Below are positions 40,767-49,627 of a DNA stretch of 64,000 bases, piece by piece; positions within the stretch are counted from its first letter, which is position 1; each line of letters opens with the position of its first letter. The position numbers and the translations under genes are program-made. The DNA comes from Peteryoungia desertarenae. Lineage in GTDB: Bacteria > Pseudomonadota > Alphaproteobacteria > Rhizobiales > Rhizobiaceae. The notes beneath the pieces were generated by a model. The model was not told where the DNA came from. It made no database searches and worked only from the letters and a program-made list of their open reading frames with translations. The DNA lies in the NCBI RefSeq assembly GCF_005860795.2, contig NZ_CP058351.1:620001-684000 (forward strand). Direction: 5' to 3'.

Positions 40767-40985
40767 TCAGTTTTCGTGGTGACTTTGTGCAATTTCTTCC
40801 ATCGAGCCAAAGGCAAGGGCAAGATCCACACCTTTAACAATAGCCGCGCCGCTCCCGCGAAGGGAGTCAGCGGACCCCAGCGTACCAGTAAACGGTTCTT
40901 GCAACGCAGACACCGTTCCGTTCCCAAGATCAGCTACCCACAGTCCCTGTTCACCAGGAAGCCCAATTACTACTACTTTAGACAT
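40767..40985 (-). CDS. Candidate RiPP precursor peptide (72 residues)
   Basis: A 72-residue peptide between the TPR regulator and YcaO genes, with an ATG at 40985 preceded by GGAG (8-base spacing) and starting 12 bases after the regulator stop. It begins MSKVVVIGLPGEQGLWVADL and has a glycine/alanine-rich middle (RGSGAAIVKGVDLALAFGS) and an acidic, histidine-rich tail. It contains no cysteine, so any YcaO product would be a backbone thioamide or a Ser/Thr-derived oxazoline. No similarity to a characterised precursor is recognised; the assignment rests on position, size and strand. Confidence 0.65.
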   Translation of the reverse strand: MSKVVVIGLPGEQGLWVADLGNGTVSALQEPFTGTLGSADSLRGSGAAIVKGVDLALAFGSMEEIAQSHHEN

Positions 40986-40997
40986 TAGAAATCTCCG

Positions 40998-42824
40998 TTA
41001 TGAGAAACCCGCCTTGACCAAAGCATCGCGGTAAAGCTCGTCTTGCCATTTTTCCTTGTGCGGAACTGCCTTTATCCACGTTTCAAGATCAAAGCTGGGA
41101 TTTACCTTCAAAACTCGATCTCGACAGCGCTTTGCATTTGTTGTTTCACCAATCATGGCCCAACATGCAGCAGCCAATCTGTCGGCTGCTGCCGAATCAT
41201 TCATTCGACCGATGTATTCAAGGGCCTGCGGAAACTGGTACAGAAAGAAGCTCGCACCAGCTGCTGTCCAAAGATAAACATCTGGCATTTCGGGATTCAG
41301 ATCCATCGCGAGCATTATCTTGACGAGTGCCGCCTGCGGATCAGAAGCATGCACAAGACTGTCAGCATGACTGTATAGAACATCTGCATAATTCGGACTG
41401 AGTTCCTCGGCCCGCGCCAGCGCCTCCACGCTGTCATCGATCTTGCCGAGGTAGAGCTGACTGACACCCAGCTCCTTATAGGCGCCTGCCAATTCTGGAT
41501 TCTGCTCCATGGCCTTTCGCGAAAGCCGTTCGGCCTCCAGCAGCAGATCTTTGTCGCCGCGAGCGGTCAGAAGCCATTCGAAGCTCAGCGTGCGTGAAAT
41601 GCCGGCCATGGCCACGCCGAAATCACGTCTGTGCTCAAGCGCCTCGCGGAAATGCCGACGGGCGCGCCGCACGGCTGGCAAGGTCAATTCAGACAGGCTC
41701 TGGACGCCGCGAAGATAGGTGAAATAGGCATCCGGATGACTGGCGAAATCCTGCGAATAGGAGGCCTGGGAGGCCATCATATGCATGATCGAACCCTTGA
41801 TCGCATCGGCCATTTCGCGTCTTTGATCGCTGACGGAGCGGGGATCGAGATGAAAACGCGTGGCCCAGATCACCTCGTCCGTCGGCATGAAGACCAGCTG
41901 CACGAAGAGCTTGTCTCCGGATCTCTGGCTATCAAGGGCATAGACAACGCGATGCCGCTGCAGCATCTCGGCCTTGTCCTTCGAGGCGCGGATCTGTTGC
42001 GATGTATAGGGGGCAACGACCGAGACGGCGCGGCTGGCGCATAGATCGATGGTCAGGTCCTCAATCAGCGCATTCGCCACGGATCCGGCCTGGCCTGCCG
42101 CATCCGTGGTTTCGGGCGGCAGGAGCGCCACACGCGGCGGCGTCCAGGCAAGTGTCGCCTCAGCGGCGCCGCGCGCGAACTCCCACTGACCGGGGGCTGC
42201 GATGTCAAGGAGCGGCGAATGGCCTGCCATTACCAGTGCCGGTTGCCTGCTTGGTGTCAGGAAGGCACGAACAGCCTCGTCATGCGGGTCACGTTCAAGC
42301 AGAATGACTGCCGCTCTCTGCAGTTCCGCCCTTGCCTCGTCCAGCAGCGAGGAGGGGTCGAAACCGAGAAATTCGGATCGCAAACGCGCCACATGTCGCG
42401 TTCTGACGTCCCTTACCCAGAGGTCCACCGGCCTCGACCCCTCCCCTTCGGTCGGGAGAAAGCGCTTTAGAACAGCGTCGGTTGCCAGTCTCAACCGCTC
42501 AAGCGGCGTGTGAAGCGGCGACAGGAACAGGTCGCTTGCGACCGTCTGTTTATCCGCCACCAGATGGGTCATTCCGCCCTGGGTCAGGGAGGCGACAAGG
42601 TCGGGGCTTATGGCGCCAAGACGTCTCAACAAGGATCGGAGATTGGTCGCTGCCGCTTCGCGATTTCCAGGCCACAAAAGCTCGGCAATATCGCGTCGCG
42701 TCATCGGGGCATCCCGATCCACGAGAAAGGCGAGCATGACGATTGCGAGATGGGAGACGTTTACAATCTCCCCTGCCTCGGTCTCGAGGCGACAGCTTCC
42801 CAAGGTGGTCAGCCGGTAAGTCAT
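40998..42824 (-). CDS. Winged-helix/TPR regulator (SARP/CadC-like)
   Basis: A 608-residue cytosolic regulator. An N-terminal OmpR/SARP-type winged helix (about 1-95, RRDIAELLWPGNREAAATNLRSLLRRL) is followed by a linker, a TolB-N-like alpha/beta domain (about 230-350, VANALIEDLTIDLCASRAVSVVA) and a C-terminal TPR region (about 375-600, AYKELGVSQLYLGKIDDSVEAL). No membrane segment. It stands directly upstream of the peptide gene with 12 bases between, so it likely belongs to the same transcript and may control it. Confidence 0.82.
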   Translation of the reverse strand: MTYRLTTLGSCRLETEAGEIVNVSHLAIVMLAFLVDRDAPMTRRDIAELLWPGNREAAATNLRSLLRRLGAISPDLVASLTQGGMTHLVADKQTVASDLFLSPLHTPLERLRLATDAVLKRFLPTEGEGSRPVDLWVRDVRTRHVARLRSEFLGFDPSSLLDEARAELQRAAVILLERDPHDEAVRAFLTPSRQPALVMAGHSPLLDIAAPGQWEFARGAAEATLAWTPPRVALLPPETTDAAGQAGSVANALIEDLTIDLCASRAVSVVAPYTSQQIRASKDKAEMLQRHRVVYALDSQRSGDKLFVQLVFMPTDEVIWATRFHLDPRSVSDQRREMADAIKGSIMHMMASQASYSQDFASHPDAYFTYLRGVQSLSELTLPAVRRARRHFREALEHRRDFGVAMAGISRTLSFEWLLTARGDKDLLLEAERLSRKAMEQNPELAGAYKELGVSQLYLGKIDDSVEALARAEELSPNYADVLYSHADSLVHASDPQAALVKIMLAMDLNPEMPDVYLWTAAGASFFLYQFPQALEYIGRMNDSAAADRLAAACWAMIGETTNAKRCRDRVLKVNPSFDLETWIKAVPHKEKWQDELYRDALVKAGFS

Positions 42825-42830
42825 TGTTCC

Positions 42831-43259
42831 TCAATGGGAGGCGTGAATGGCGCTATCGCTATCCGACTGGGTCGATGCGGAGGGGCCAAGAGACCGCAAC
42901 AAATTCATGATGTTCTGACGTATGCGCTTGTCTTCAATCGCGAGAAATGCGCTGGCGAGCGCAATGCCTTCCTTGGAGCTCATGAAGTCGTTGAGTTCGT
43001 TTGCCCCCATGTCCATGCTTTCACCAAGCATCCCCGGGCTTTCCTCGAAGAAATAGGGGATCGGCACATTGAGGATTTCGGCAATGTTCTGCAGGCGGCT
43101 TGCGCCCACGCGGTTCATGCCCTTTTCATACTTCTGCACCTGCTGAAAGGTAATGCCAAGCCCATCGGCGAGCGTCTCCTGACTCATGCCAATCGTCCTG
43201 CGGCGCAGCCGAATTCGGGCCCCCACGTGAACGTCGATTGAGTTGGGTAGCTTTTTCAT
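42831..43259 (-). CDS. XRE-family regulator, PraR-like
   Basis: A 142-residue helix-turn-helix protein. HTH_3 domain at about 12-70 (IRLRRRTIGMSQETLADGLGITFQQVQKYEKG), then LQNIAEILNVPIPYFFE and an acidic C-terminal tail. The opening IDVHVGARIRLRRRTIGMSQ matches rhizobial PraR-like regulators. It is the first gene of the YcaO-TfuA block and ends 6 bases before the TPR regulator. It probably senses a condition and switches on the operon. Confidence 0.85.
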   Translation of the reverse strand: MKKLPNSIDVHVGARIRLRRRTIGMSQETLADGLGITFQQVQKYEKGMNRVGASRLQNIAEILNVPIPYFFEESPGMLGESMDMGANELNDFMSSKEGIALASAFLAIEDKRIRQNIMNLLRSLGPSASTQSDSDSAIHASH

Positions 43260-43669
43260 GTGTCTGTCCTCGACCTATCAAGCTCGTGATGAAACGTTAC
43301 CGTAAAGCCTTCGGACGATGCAACCTCCCCACGAGGGGCATGCACGATTAAATTGTTTAAGATGAATCGCCTGTGACGAAAAACACAACAAGACACCCCA
43401 AATATTGGGAGATTATTCTCGAATTGCTTTTTCGGTCTGGCAGGAAAAGGTTGAATATCCTCCACATCATACTTTCCTTGAACAGAATTGCGCATGCGTC
43501 AATCGCTTCAAGATTGAGTGGAGTGTTTCGCGCTGCAAAAGACCGTTGCTATTCCAGTTGGCGGCTGTCGCAGGTGAATTGAAGGGTCGGACTAAAAGCT
43601 CACCCTACGGCAGCTGTCACTCTTCACCCATGTGCTGCACGGCGAAAGGGATTGCCGTGATCTGCGTGT
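43260..43669. other. Intergenic region upstream of XRE operon
   Basis: 410 bases with no convincing gene: the short open frames here have no family features. It must hold the promoter of the XRE-YcaO operon. Visible items are a perfect hyphenated palindrome CCCAA-ATA-TTGGG at 43397-43409, about 138 bases upstream of the XRE start, and an AT-rich stretch near 43348-43372. The far end belongs to the 3' side of the GntR gene. Confidence 0.5.
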
Positions 43670-44344
43670 TCAACGAGGCAGAGCGAAGCTCGCGCTGGCT
43701 TCGCTGACAATCGAAACATGATCATAGGCAGCTTTGGCCGCCTCGTCCGCCTGGCCACTGATGATGGCTTCAACGATCCGGTCATGCTCGCGCCAGGACT
43801 GCGACAATCGTCCTTCCAACCGGAACTGCGCATGGCGAAACGGCGACAGCCGAGCGCGCGTGGCAGTCACCAGCTCGAAGATGTAGTCATTGTGGGCGCC
43901 TCGATAGATCTGAGTATGGAACTCCGTGTTGTAGGCAGCGTAATCCTCACCACCCGAAGCGTCGACAAACCGCTTTGACGCCTGATGCATGTCCCGCAAT
44001 TCCTTGCGCTCGACCGATGTCATCCGCTGCGCAGCCAGTCTTGCGCAAACCGCCTCCAGTTCAGCCATGGCTTCGAACATGGCATGCAGATGCTTGCCGC
44101 TCACATTGGTAACCACCGCCCGTTTGTTCGGCTGCCGGTCGACAAGGCCCATGGCGCAAAGTTGCCTCAACGCCTCGCGAACGGGTGTGCGCGACACATC
44201 AAAGCGCCCCGCCAAAGAAACCTCGTCCAGTTTTTCGCCCGGCCTCAGAGCGCCTGTCACGATCAGATCGGCGATGGCGCGCACCATCTGTTCAACCGTT
44301 GTTCCGGCTCTTGTCACCACGCGCTTGTCAGGCTTGTTCAACAT
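43670..44344 (-). CDS. GntR/FadR-family regulator
   Basis: A 224-residue repressor with an N-terminal winged helix (about 15-80, LAGRFDVSRTPVREALRQLCAMGLV) and a C-terminal FCD ligand domain (EAMAELEAVCARLAA, FHTQIYRGAHNDYI). It is divergent from the BMP-type transporter operon and likely regulates it; three copies of a TGCATACA element lie between them. Confidence 0.87.
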   Translation of the reverse strand: MLNKPDKRVVTRAGTTVEQMVRAIADLIVTGALRPGEKLDEVSLAGRFDVSRTPVREALRQLCAMGLVDRQPNKRAVVTNVSGKHLHAMFEAMAELEAVCARLAAQRMTSVERKELRDMHQASKRFVDASGGEDYAAYNTEFHTQIYRGAHNDYIFELVTATRARLSPFRHAQFRLEGRLSQSWREHDRIVEAIISGQADEAAKAAYDHVSIVSEASASFALPR

Positions 44345-44363
44345 CCAGTCCCGCCTTTTTCAA

Positions 44364-44373
44364 CTGCATACAG
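44364..44373 (+). promoter_or_regulatory. TGCATACA element 1
   Basis: CTGCATACAG, first of three related elements in the gntR/BMP intergenic region, 20 bases upstream of the gntR start. FadR-group GntR regulators bind short TG-CA dyads of this kind; assignment is inferred from repetition and position. Confidence 0.5.
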
Positions 44374-44520
44374 ATGCCAAAGCACGGTTACCGAGTCAAA
44401 TTGCGGCCGGGCCGTCGGGCCTCAATCTTCCGCACTGTCCGCCCAAGGCACCAATCGGGGCCGGACGCCCAGGGGCCTGATCGCGGCACTGCACAATTCC
44501 TGTTCAACCGCTTCTGCGAA

Positions 44521-44530
44521 CTGCATACAG
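44521..44530 (+). promoter_or_regulatory. TGCATACA element 2
   Basis: An exact second copy of CTGCATACAG, 157 bases from the first. Confidence 0.5.
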
Positions 44531-44600
44531 TTTGAGCGATATCAAGATCAACGCATTTTAAATCGCTGTATTTCAATGCGTTAAGGTGCTGGCACAGCGA

Positions 44601-44610
44601 TTGCATACAC
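44601..44610 (+). promoter_or_regulatory. TGCATACA element 3
   Basis: TTGCATACAC, sharing the TGCATACA core, 80 bases after element 2 and about 49 bases before the BMP-protein start codon. It could overlap the operon promoter. Confidence 0.5.
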
Positions 44611-44658
44611 TTTTTGCTGAACATGAAGAACGGCCAGCGCCAAACCAGGGGAACGGAT

Positions 44659-45783
44659 ATGAGCACCATCAAAACCATCACTCGCCGCAGTTTCTTGAAG
44701 ACTTCCGCCGCAGGCGTCGCCGGAGCGACCTTGCTCCCTGGCGCCTTCATGGCTCCAGCAGTGGCGCAGACCGCATTGACGGTAGGCTTCATCTATGTCG
44801 GCCCCAAGGATGATTTCGGCTACAACCAGGCCCATGCCGAAGGTGCCGCAATCCTCAAGGCCATGCCCGGCGTAACCGTGATCGAGGAGGAAAACGTTCC
44901 CGAAACCGTCGAAGTGCAGAAGTCGATGGAATCGATGATCAATCTCGACGGCGCATCCGTCCTTTTCCCGACATCCTTCGGCTATTTCGATCCCCATATG
45001 CTGGCCATGGCGGCAAAATATCCCGACGCGCAATTCCGCCATTGCGGAGGACTGTGGAAGGAGGGGACACATCCGATGAATACCGGATCCTATTTCGGCT
45101 ATATCGGCCAGGGCCAGTATCTCAACGGGATTGCGGCGGGTTATGCCTCGACCAGCAAGAAGATCGGCTTTATCGCGGCCAAGCCTATTCCTCAGGTGGT
45201 CCAGAACATCAATTCCTTCCTGCTGGGCGCGCGTTCGGTCGATCCCACCATAACCTGCCAGGTCATCTTCACCGGCGAGTGGTCCCTGGCCGTCAAGGAA
45301 GCGGAAGCGACCAATGCCCTGATCGACCAGGGTGCCGACGTCATCACCTGCCACGTCGACAGCCCGAAGGTCGTGGTCGAAACCGCTGCGGGTCGCGGGG
45401 CATTTGTCTGCGGCTATCACGCCAATCAGAGCCCGCTGGCGCCGGAAAAATATCTGACCGGCGCGGAATGGGCCTGGGGCAATGTCTATACCGATTTCAT
45501 CAAGAAAGCCCAGACGGGCGAGCCCATGGGCAATTTCGTGCGCGGCGGTCTGAAAGACGGTTTCGTCAAGATGAGCCCTCTCGGCCCGGCCGTTTCGGAG
45601 GAGGCGCGCAACAAGTTCGAAGCCACCAAGGCCGAGATGATGAAGGGCGGCTATTCGGTCTTCAAGACGGGCCTCAAGGACAATAACGGCAATGTGGTTG
45701 TGACAAGTGACCTCGTGGAAGATGCGATCGAGCTCGAAAGCATGGGCTATCTGGTCGAAGGCGTGATCGGCTCAACCTCTTGA
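44659..45783 (+). CDS. BMP-family ABC transporter substrate-binding protein
   Basis: A 374-residue periplasmic lipoprotein-family (Med/PnrA/BMP) binding protein. It has a twin-arginine-type signal (TRRSFLKTSAAGVAGATLLPG, cleavage after about residue 35 at AVAQ). The fold's opening VGFIYVGPKDDFGYNQAH is typical of the family. Relatives bind nucleosides or purines. The ATG at 44659 follows AGGGGA. First gene of the operon. Confidence 0.9.
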   Translation: MSTIKTITRRSFLKTSAAGVAGATLLPGAFMAPAVAQTALTVGFIYVGPKDDFGYNQAHAEGAAILKAMPGVTVIEEENVPETVEVQKSMESMINLDGASVLFPTSFGYFDPHMLAMAAKYPDAQFRHCGGLWKEGTHPMNTGSYFGYIGQGQYLNGIAAGYASTSKKIGFIAAKPIPQVVQNINSFLLGARSVDPTITCQVIFTGEWSLAVKEAEATNALIDQGADVITCHVDSPKVVVETAAGRGAFVCGYHANQSPLAPEKYLTGAEWAWGNVYTDFIKKAQTGEPMGNFVRGGLKDGFVKMSPLGPAVSEEARNKFEATKAEMMKGGYSVFKTGLKDNNGNVVVTSDLVEDAIELESMGYLVEGVIGSTS

Positions 45784-45802
45784 AGTCAGGGGAGCTGCAG
45801 CC

Positions 45803-46951
45803 ATGACGGCAGAGCTTGAAAGCCCGAGGCATGTCGGCCCATCCGTGCCGGTCGGAGATCTCCGACCGGTACTGGAATGGCTTTCAAGAAGGGCCGAACC
45901 CGTGGTCATCGGATCGATTGCCGTTCTTGCCGGGCTCACCGTCTTTGCAATATTCATTGCATTTCTCGGAAAGTCCCCTCTTCAGCTCTTCCAGCTGATG
46001 TATCAGGGCGGTTTCGGCAGCTGGTTCTCGTTTCAAAATGCGCTGAGCCGCGCTGCTCCACTTCTTCTGACAGCGCTTTGTGTGGCCCTACCCGCAAGGC
46101 TGGGGCTCACCATCATCGGCGCTGAAGGCGCCGTCGTTCTCGGCGGCCTGGCGGCAGCAGCCGTGGCACTGCCACTGGTGGGAATGTCCGGTCCATGGGC
46201 CCTATGGGCCGTGATGGCGATCGCGGGCATGGTGGTTGGTGGTGCCTGGATCGGATTGTCCGGTTTTCTGCGCCACTACCGTGGTGTCAACGAGACCATC
46301 GCCTCGCTCCTGCTCGCCTATATCGCCATCGCGCTCATGAACCATCTGATCGAGGGGCCTCTACGCGATCCTGCAAGTCTGAACAAGCCGTCGACGGCAC
46401 CCCTGCCGGCTGAGGCCATGATCGGCCACATTCCCGGCATGGATGTGCATTGGGGACTGATCGTGGGCATCATCGCCTGTGTCGTGTCCTATATCATCAT
46501 CGAGTGGACGACAGCCGGTTTTGCCGCCCGCGTCGCCGGCGGGAACCTGCGTGCTGCACAAATCCAGGGCCTTCCGGTGGGGCGTCTGATCGTCGGTTTC
46601 ACCGCGCTCGCAGGCGCCTTTGCCGGACTTGCCGGGATGATGGAGGTTGCTGCGGTTCAGGGCAGCGCCAACGGGTCCCTGGCGGCGGGTTATGGCTATA
46701 CCGGCATTCTCGTCGCCTTTCTGGCCCGTCACAATCCGCTCGCCATCATCCCGATCGCCATCCTGCTGGGTGGCATTGATGCATCCGGCGGGTTGATCCA
46801 GAGACGAATGGATCTGCCGGACGCAACGGTCCTGTTGCTGCAGGGCACCTTGTTCATAGCCGTGCTCTTTTCGGAAACGCTCTATGGTCGCTTCCGGATG
46901 TTCAACCCCGATCTCTGGACACGAGCCGAGACCAGCAAGGGAGCCCAGTGA
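45803..46951 (+). CDS. BMP-type ABC transporter permease 1
   Basis: A 382-residue inner-membrane permease (YufP/RbsC-like, BPD_transp_2) with about nine or ten hydrophobic segments. It has the conserved GAEGAVVLGGLAAAAVALPL and VNETIASLLLAYIAIALMNHLIEGPLRDP segments. The stop overlaps the start of the second permease. Confidence 0.9.
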   Translation: MTAELESPRHVGPSVPVGDLRPVLEWLSRRAEPVVIGSIAVLAGLTVFAIFIAFLGKSPLQLFQLMYQGGFGSWFSFQNALSRAAPLLLTALCVALPARLGLTIIGAEGAVVLGGLAAAAVALPLVGMSGPWALWAVMAIAGMVVGGAWIGLSGFLRHYRGVNETIASLLLAYIAIALMNHLIEGPLRDPASLNKPSTAPLPAEAMIGHIPGMDVHWGLIVGIIACVVSYIIIEWTTAGFAARVAGGNLRAAQIQGLPVGRLIVGFTALAGAFAGLAGMMEVAAVQGSANGSLAAGYGYTGILVAFLARHNPLAIIPIAILLGGIDASGGLIQRRMDLPDATVLLLQGTLFIAVLFSETLYGRFRMFNPDLWTRAETSKGAQ

Positions 46952-47877
46952 TGGAAGGCAGCGATATCGGCCTATGGGGTGTTCCTCTGGCAATCCTGGC
47001 CGGGGCAATCCGCGTCTCGACGCCCTTCATTTTTGTCAGCCTCGGCGAAATGCTGACCGAGCGTTCCGGACGTATCAATCTCGGTCTTGAAGGCACGCTT
47101 GTCTTTGGTGCGATGGCTGCCTATGGCACCGCTGTCCTGACCGGTTCGCCCTGGCTTGGCGTGCTTGCCGCAATGGTTGGCGGCGCAGCCTTCGGTCTCG
47201 TGCACGGCTTCATCTGCAAGTTTCCGAAGGTCAATGACATCGCCATCGGCATTGCGATGATGCAATTCGGTCTGGGTCTTGCCTTCTTTCTCGGGAAGCC
47301 TTTCATCCAGCCGTCTGCCCCCAAGCTCCCGTCCATCTCCTTCGGGGCCTGGTCAAGCTATCCGCAGGTCCAGGCCGCACTGAACATCAATATCCTGTTC
47401 CTGATCGGGATCATGCTCGCCCTCTTTCTCTCCTGGGCCCTGCGCAACACGAGGATCGGCCTTGTGCTGCGTGTGGTCGGAGACAGTTCGGATGCAGCGC
47501 GCGCCATGGGCATCAGTCCGGACCTCGTCCGTTTGGCAGCGACGACTGCCGGCGGGGCACTGGCCGCGATTGGCGGTGCCTATCTGTCGCTGTTCTATCC
47601 CGGTTCCTGGAACGAAGGAATTTCCTCCGGCCAGGGCCTGATGGCAGTTGCTCTCGTCATCTTTGCACGCTGGAACCCCTTGGGATGTCTCGCCGCCTCG
47701 ATGCTGTTCGGTGGAGCCGGCGCCCTCGGCCCCGCCCTGCAATCCGTCGGCATCACGTCCGGCTACTATCTCTTCTACGCCGCACCCTATGTGCTCACCC
47801 TGATCATCATGATCGCCACATCGTCACCGACGCGATCACTGACCGGAGCGCCGGGCGCATTGTCTCTGACCAAGTAA
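46951..47877 (+). CDS. BMP-type ABC transporter permease 2
   Basis: A 308-residue membrane protein (YufQ-like). Contains RINLGLEGTLVFGAMAAY, the family signature near the N-terminus, and NDIAIGIAMMQFGLGLAFFLG. The ATG at 46951 overlaps the preceding stop (TGATG); an in-frame GTG three bases earlier is also possible. Partner of permease 1. Confidence 0.9.
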   Translation: MEGSDIGLWGVPLAILAGAIRVSTPFIFVSLGEMLTERSGRINLGLEGTLVFGAMAAYGTAVLTGSPWLGVLAAMVGGAAFGLVHGFICKFPKVNDIAIGIAMMQFGLGLAFFLGKPFIQPSAPKLPSISFGAWSSYPQVQAALNINILFLIGIMLALFLSWALRNTRIGLVLRVVGDSSDAARAMGISPDLVRLAATTAGGALAAIGGAYLSLFYPGSWNEGISSGQGLMAVALVIFARWNPLGCLAASMLFGGAGALGPALQSVGITSGYYLFYAAPYVLTLIIMIATSSPTRSLTGAPGALSLTK

Positions 47878-47899
47878 CGCTTTCCGATTGGAGAACCAC

Positions 47900-48916
47900 A
47901 TGAATGGTCTAGGTGGACTGAACAAATCCGAACACGGGGTCGGGATTGGCCTGGTACAGCTGCAGTTGCCGAATACCGTGACCAAGGCCGACCTCGCGCA
48001 CCAGACGAACGTCATTGTCGACCTTGTGGGCAAGGCACGGCGAAACCAGCCCGGAATGGATCTGGTGATCTTCCCGGAATATGCACTTCACGGCCTGTCC
48101 ATGGATATCAATCCCGAGATCATGTGCTCGCTCGATGGTCCGGAAGTGGCGGCTTTCAAGGCCGCCTGCAAGGCCAACCATATCTGGGGCTGCTTCTCGA
48201 TCATGGAGCTGAACCCGGGCGGCATGCCTTTCAACTCCGGCATCATCATCGACGACCAGGGCGAACTGAAACTCTATTATCGCAAGATGCACCCGTGGGT
48301 GCCTGTGGAACCATGGGAACCGGGAGATCTGGGCATCCCGGTGATCGAAGGTCCCAAGGGGGCCAGGATTGCGCTGATCATCTGCCATGATGGCATGTTC
48401 CCGGAAATGGCGCGGGAATGCGCCTACAAGGGTGCCGAGATCATGATCCGCACGGCAGGGTATACCGCTCCCATTCGCGAGAGCTGGAAATTCACCAATC
48501 AGTCCAACGCCTTCTGTAACCTGATGGTGACTGCCAGCGTCTGCATGTGCGGGACAGACGGGACCTTCGATTCCATGGGCGAAGGCATGATCTGCAATTT
48601 CGATGGCACGATCATCGCGCATGGCACCAGCGGTCGCGTGAACGAGATCATCACGGCGGAGGTGAGACCCGATCTCATACGTGAGGCACGTCTGGGCTGG
48701 GGCGTCGAAAACAACATCTACCAATTCGGTCATCGCGGCTATGTCGCCGTCGATGGCGGGGCTCAGGACGCACCCTACACCTACATGCATGACCTGATCG
48801 CGGGCAAATACCGGCTTCCCTGGGAAGACGAGATCAAGGTGAAGGACGGGACGTCCTGCGGCTTCGACAAACCTCACCGTCGCTTCGGTGAAACCTACAA
48901 GCTTGCCGGTGAATAG
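47900..48916 (+). CDS. amiF: Formamidase
   Basis: A 338-residue nitrilase-superfamily amidase closely resembling Helicobacter AmiF, which hydrolyses formamide to formate and ammonia. The triad is Glu60 (VIFPEY), Lys129 (YYRKMHPW) and Cys162 (IICHDGM). EPWEPGDLG and the C-terminal GKYRLPWEDEIKVKDG match the formamidase subgroup rather than general aliphatic amidases. The ATG at 47900 follows GGAGA. Its place inside a transporter operon suggests it acts on the imported compound or a breakdown product. Confidence 0.85.
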   Translation: MNGLGGLNKSEHGVGIGLVQLQLPNTVTKADLAHQTNVIVDLVGKARRNQPGMDLVIFPEYALHGLSMDINPEIMCSLDGPEVAAFKAACKANHIWGCFSIMELNPGGMPFNSGIIIDDQGELKLYYRKMHPWVPVEPWEPGDLGIPVIEGPKGARIALIICHDGMFPEMARECAYKGAEIMIRTAGYTAPIRESWKFTNQSNAFCNLMVTASVCMCGTDGTFDSMGEGMICNFDGTIIAHGTSGRVNEIITAEVRPDLIREARLGWGVENNIYQFGHRGYVAVDGGAQDAPYTYMHDLIAGKYRLPWEDEIKVKDGTSCGFDKPHRRFGETYKLAGE

Positions 48917-48925
48917 GAGCATAGC

Positions 48926-49627
48926 ATGGACAAGATGATCGATCGGAAGACCCATTACATTGAAGGTGACCCCTACAACTGGCCCTATAATGGCGAGCTT
49001 CGACCCGACAACACCGCTCTGATCATCATCGACATGCAGACGGATTTCTGCGGCAAGGGCGGTTATGTCGACCACATGGGCTATGACCTATCGCTGGTGC
49101 AGGCGCCGATCGAACCGATCAAATCGGTGTTGGCCGCCATGCGCGCCAAGGGCTATCACATCATTCATACCCGTGAAGGTCATCGCCCGGATCTTGCCGA
49201 CCTGCCTGCCAACAAAAGGTGGCGCTCCCAACGCATAGGTGCCGGAATTGGCGATACTGGCCCATGCGGTCGCATCCTTGTCCGCGGTGAACCCGGCTGG
49301 GACATCATCCCCGAGCTTTACCCCCTTCCCGGTGAGACAATCATCGACAAGCCTGGCAAAGGATCTTTTTGTGCAACCGATCTGGAACTCATTCTGAACC
49401 AGAAGCGGATCGAAAACATCATCCTGACGGGCATCACCACGGATGTCTGTGTATCGACCACCATGCGCGAGGCCAATGACCGCGGTTTCGAATGCCTCCT
49501 GCTGGAAGACTGCTGCGGCGCGACGGACTACGGCAACCATCTGGCGGCGATCAAGATGGTCAAGATGCAGGGCGGGGTCTTCGGCTCCGTCTCGAATTCG
49601 ACAACACTTGTGAGCCAGTTGCCATGA
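48926..49627 (+). CDS. biuH: Biuret hydrolase (isochorismatase-fold cysteine hydrolase)
   Basis: A 233-residue cysteine hydrolase converting biuret to allophanate and ammonia. Catalytic Asp36 (IIIDMQTDF), Lys142 (DKPGKGSF), Cys175 (TTDVCVSTT) and the active-site Gln215 fall at the same residue numbers as I recall for the Rhizobium leguminosarum enzyme, and much of the sequence looks the same ([15 protein letters not shown]). It overlaps the ABC ATPase gene by ATGA. Other isochorismatase-fold amidases (RutB-like, maleamate) are less similar. Confidence 0.8.
   Translation: MDKMIDRKTHYIEGDPYNWPYNGELRPDNTALIIIDMQTDFCGKGGYVDHMGYDLSLVQAPIEPIKSVLAAMRAKGYHIIHTREGHRPDLADLPANKRWRSQRIGAGIGDTGPCGRILVRGEPGWDIIPELYPLPGETIIDKPGKGSFCATDLELILNQKRIENIILTGITTDVCVSTTMREANDRGFECLLLEDCCGATDYGNHLAAIKMVKMQGGVFGSVSNSTTLVSQLP

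Larger units (their letters stand above)
44345..44658. other. gntR/BMP operon intergenic region
   Basis: 314 bases between divergent genes. Apart from the three TGCATACA elements it holds an AT-rich segment around 44535-44585 and no supported gene. It should contain both promoters. Confidence 0.6.

Noticed and set aside
43256..43495. 79-codon minus-strand frame upstream of the XRE gene
   Set aside because: No start signal or family similarity; overlaps the probable promoter region.
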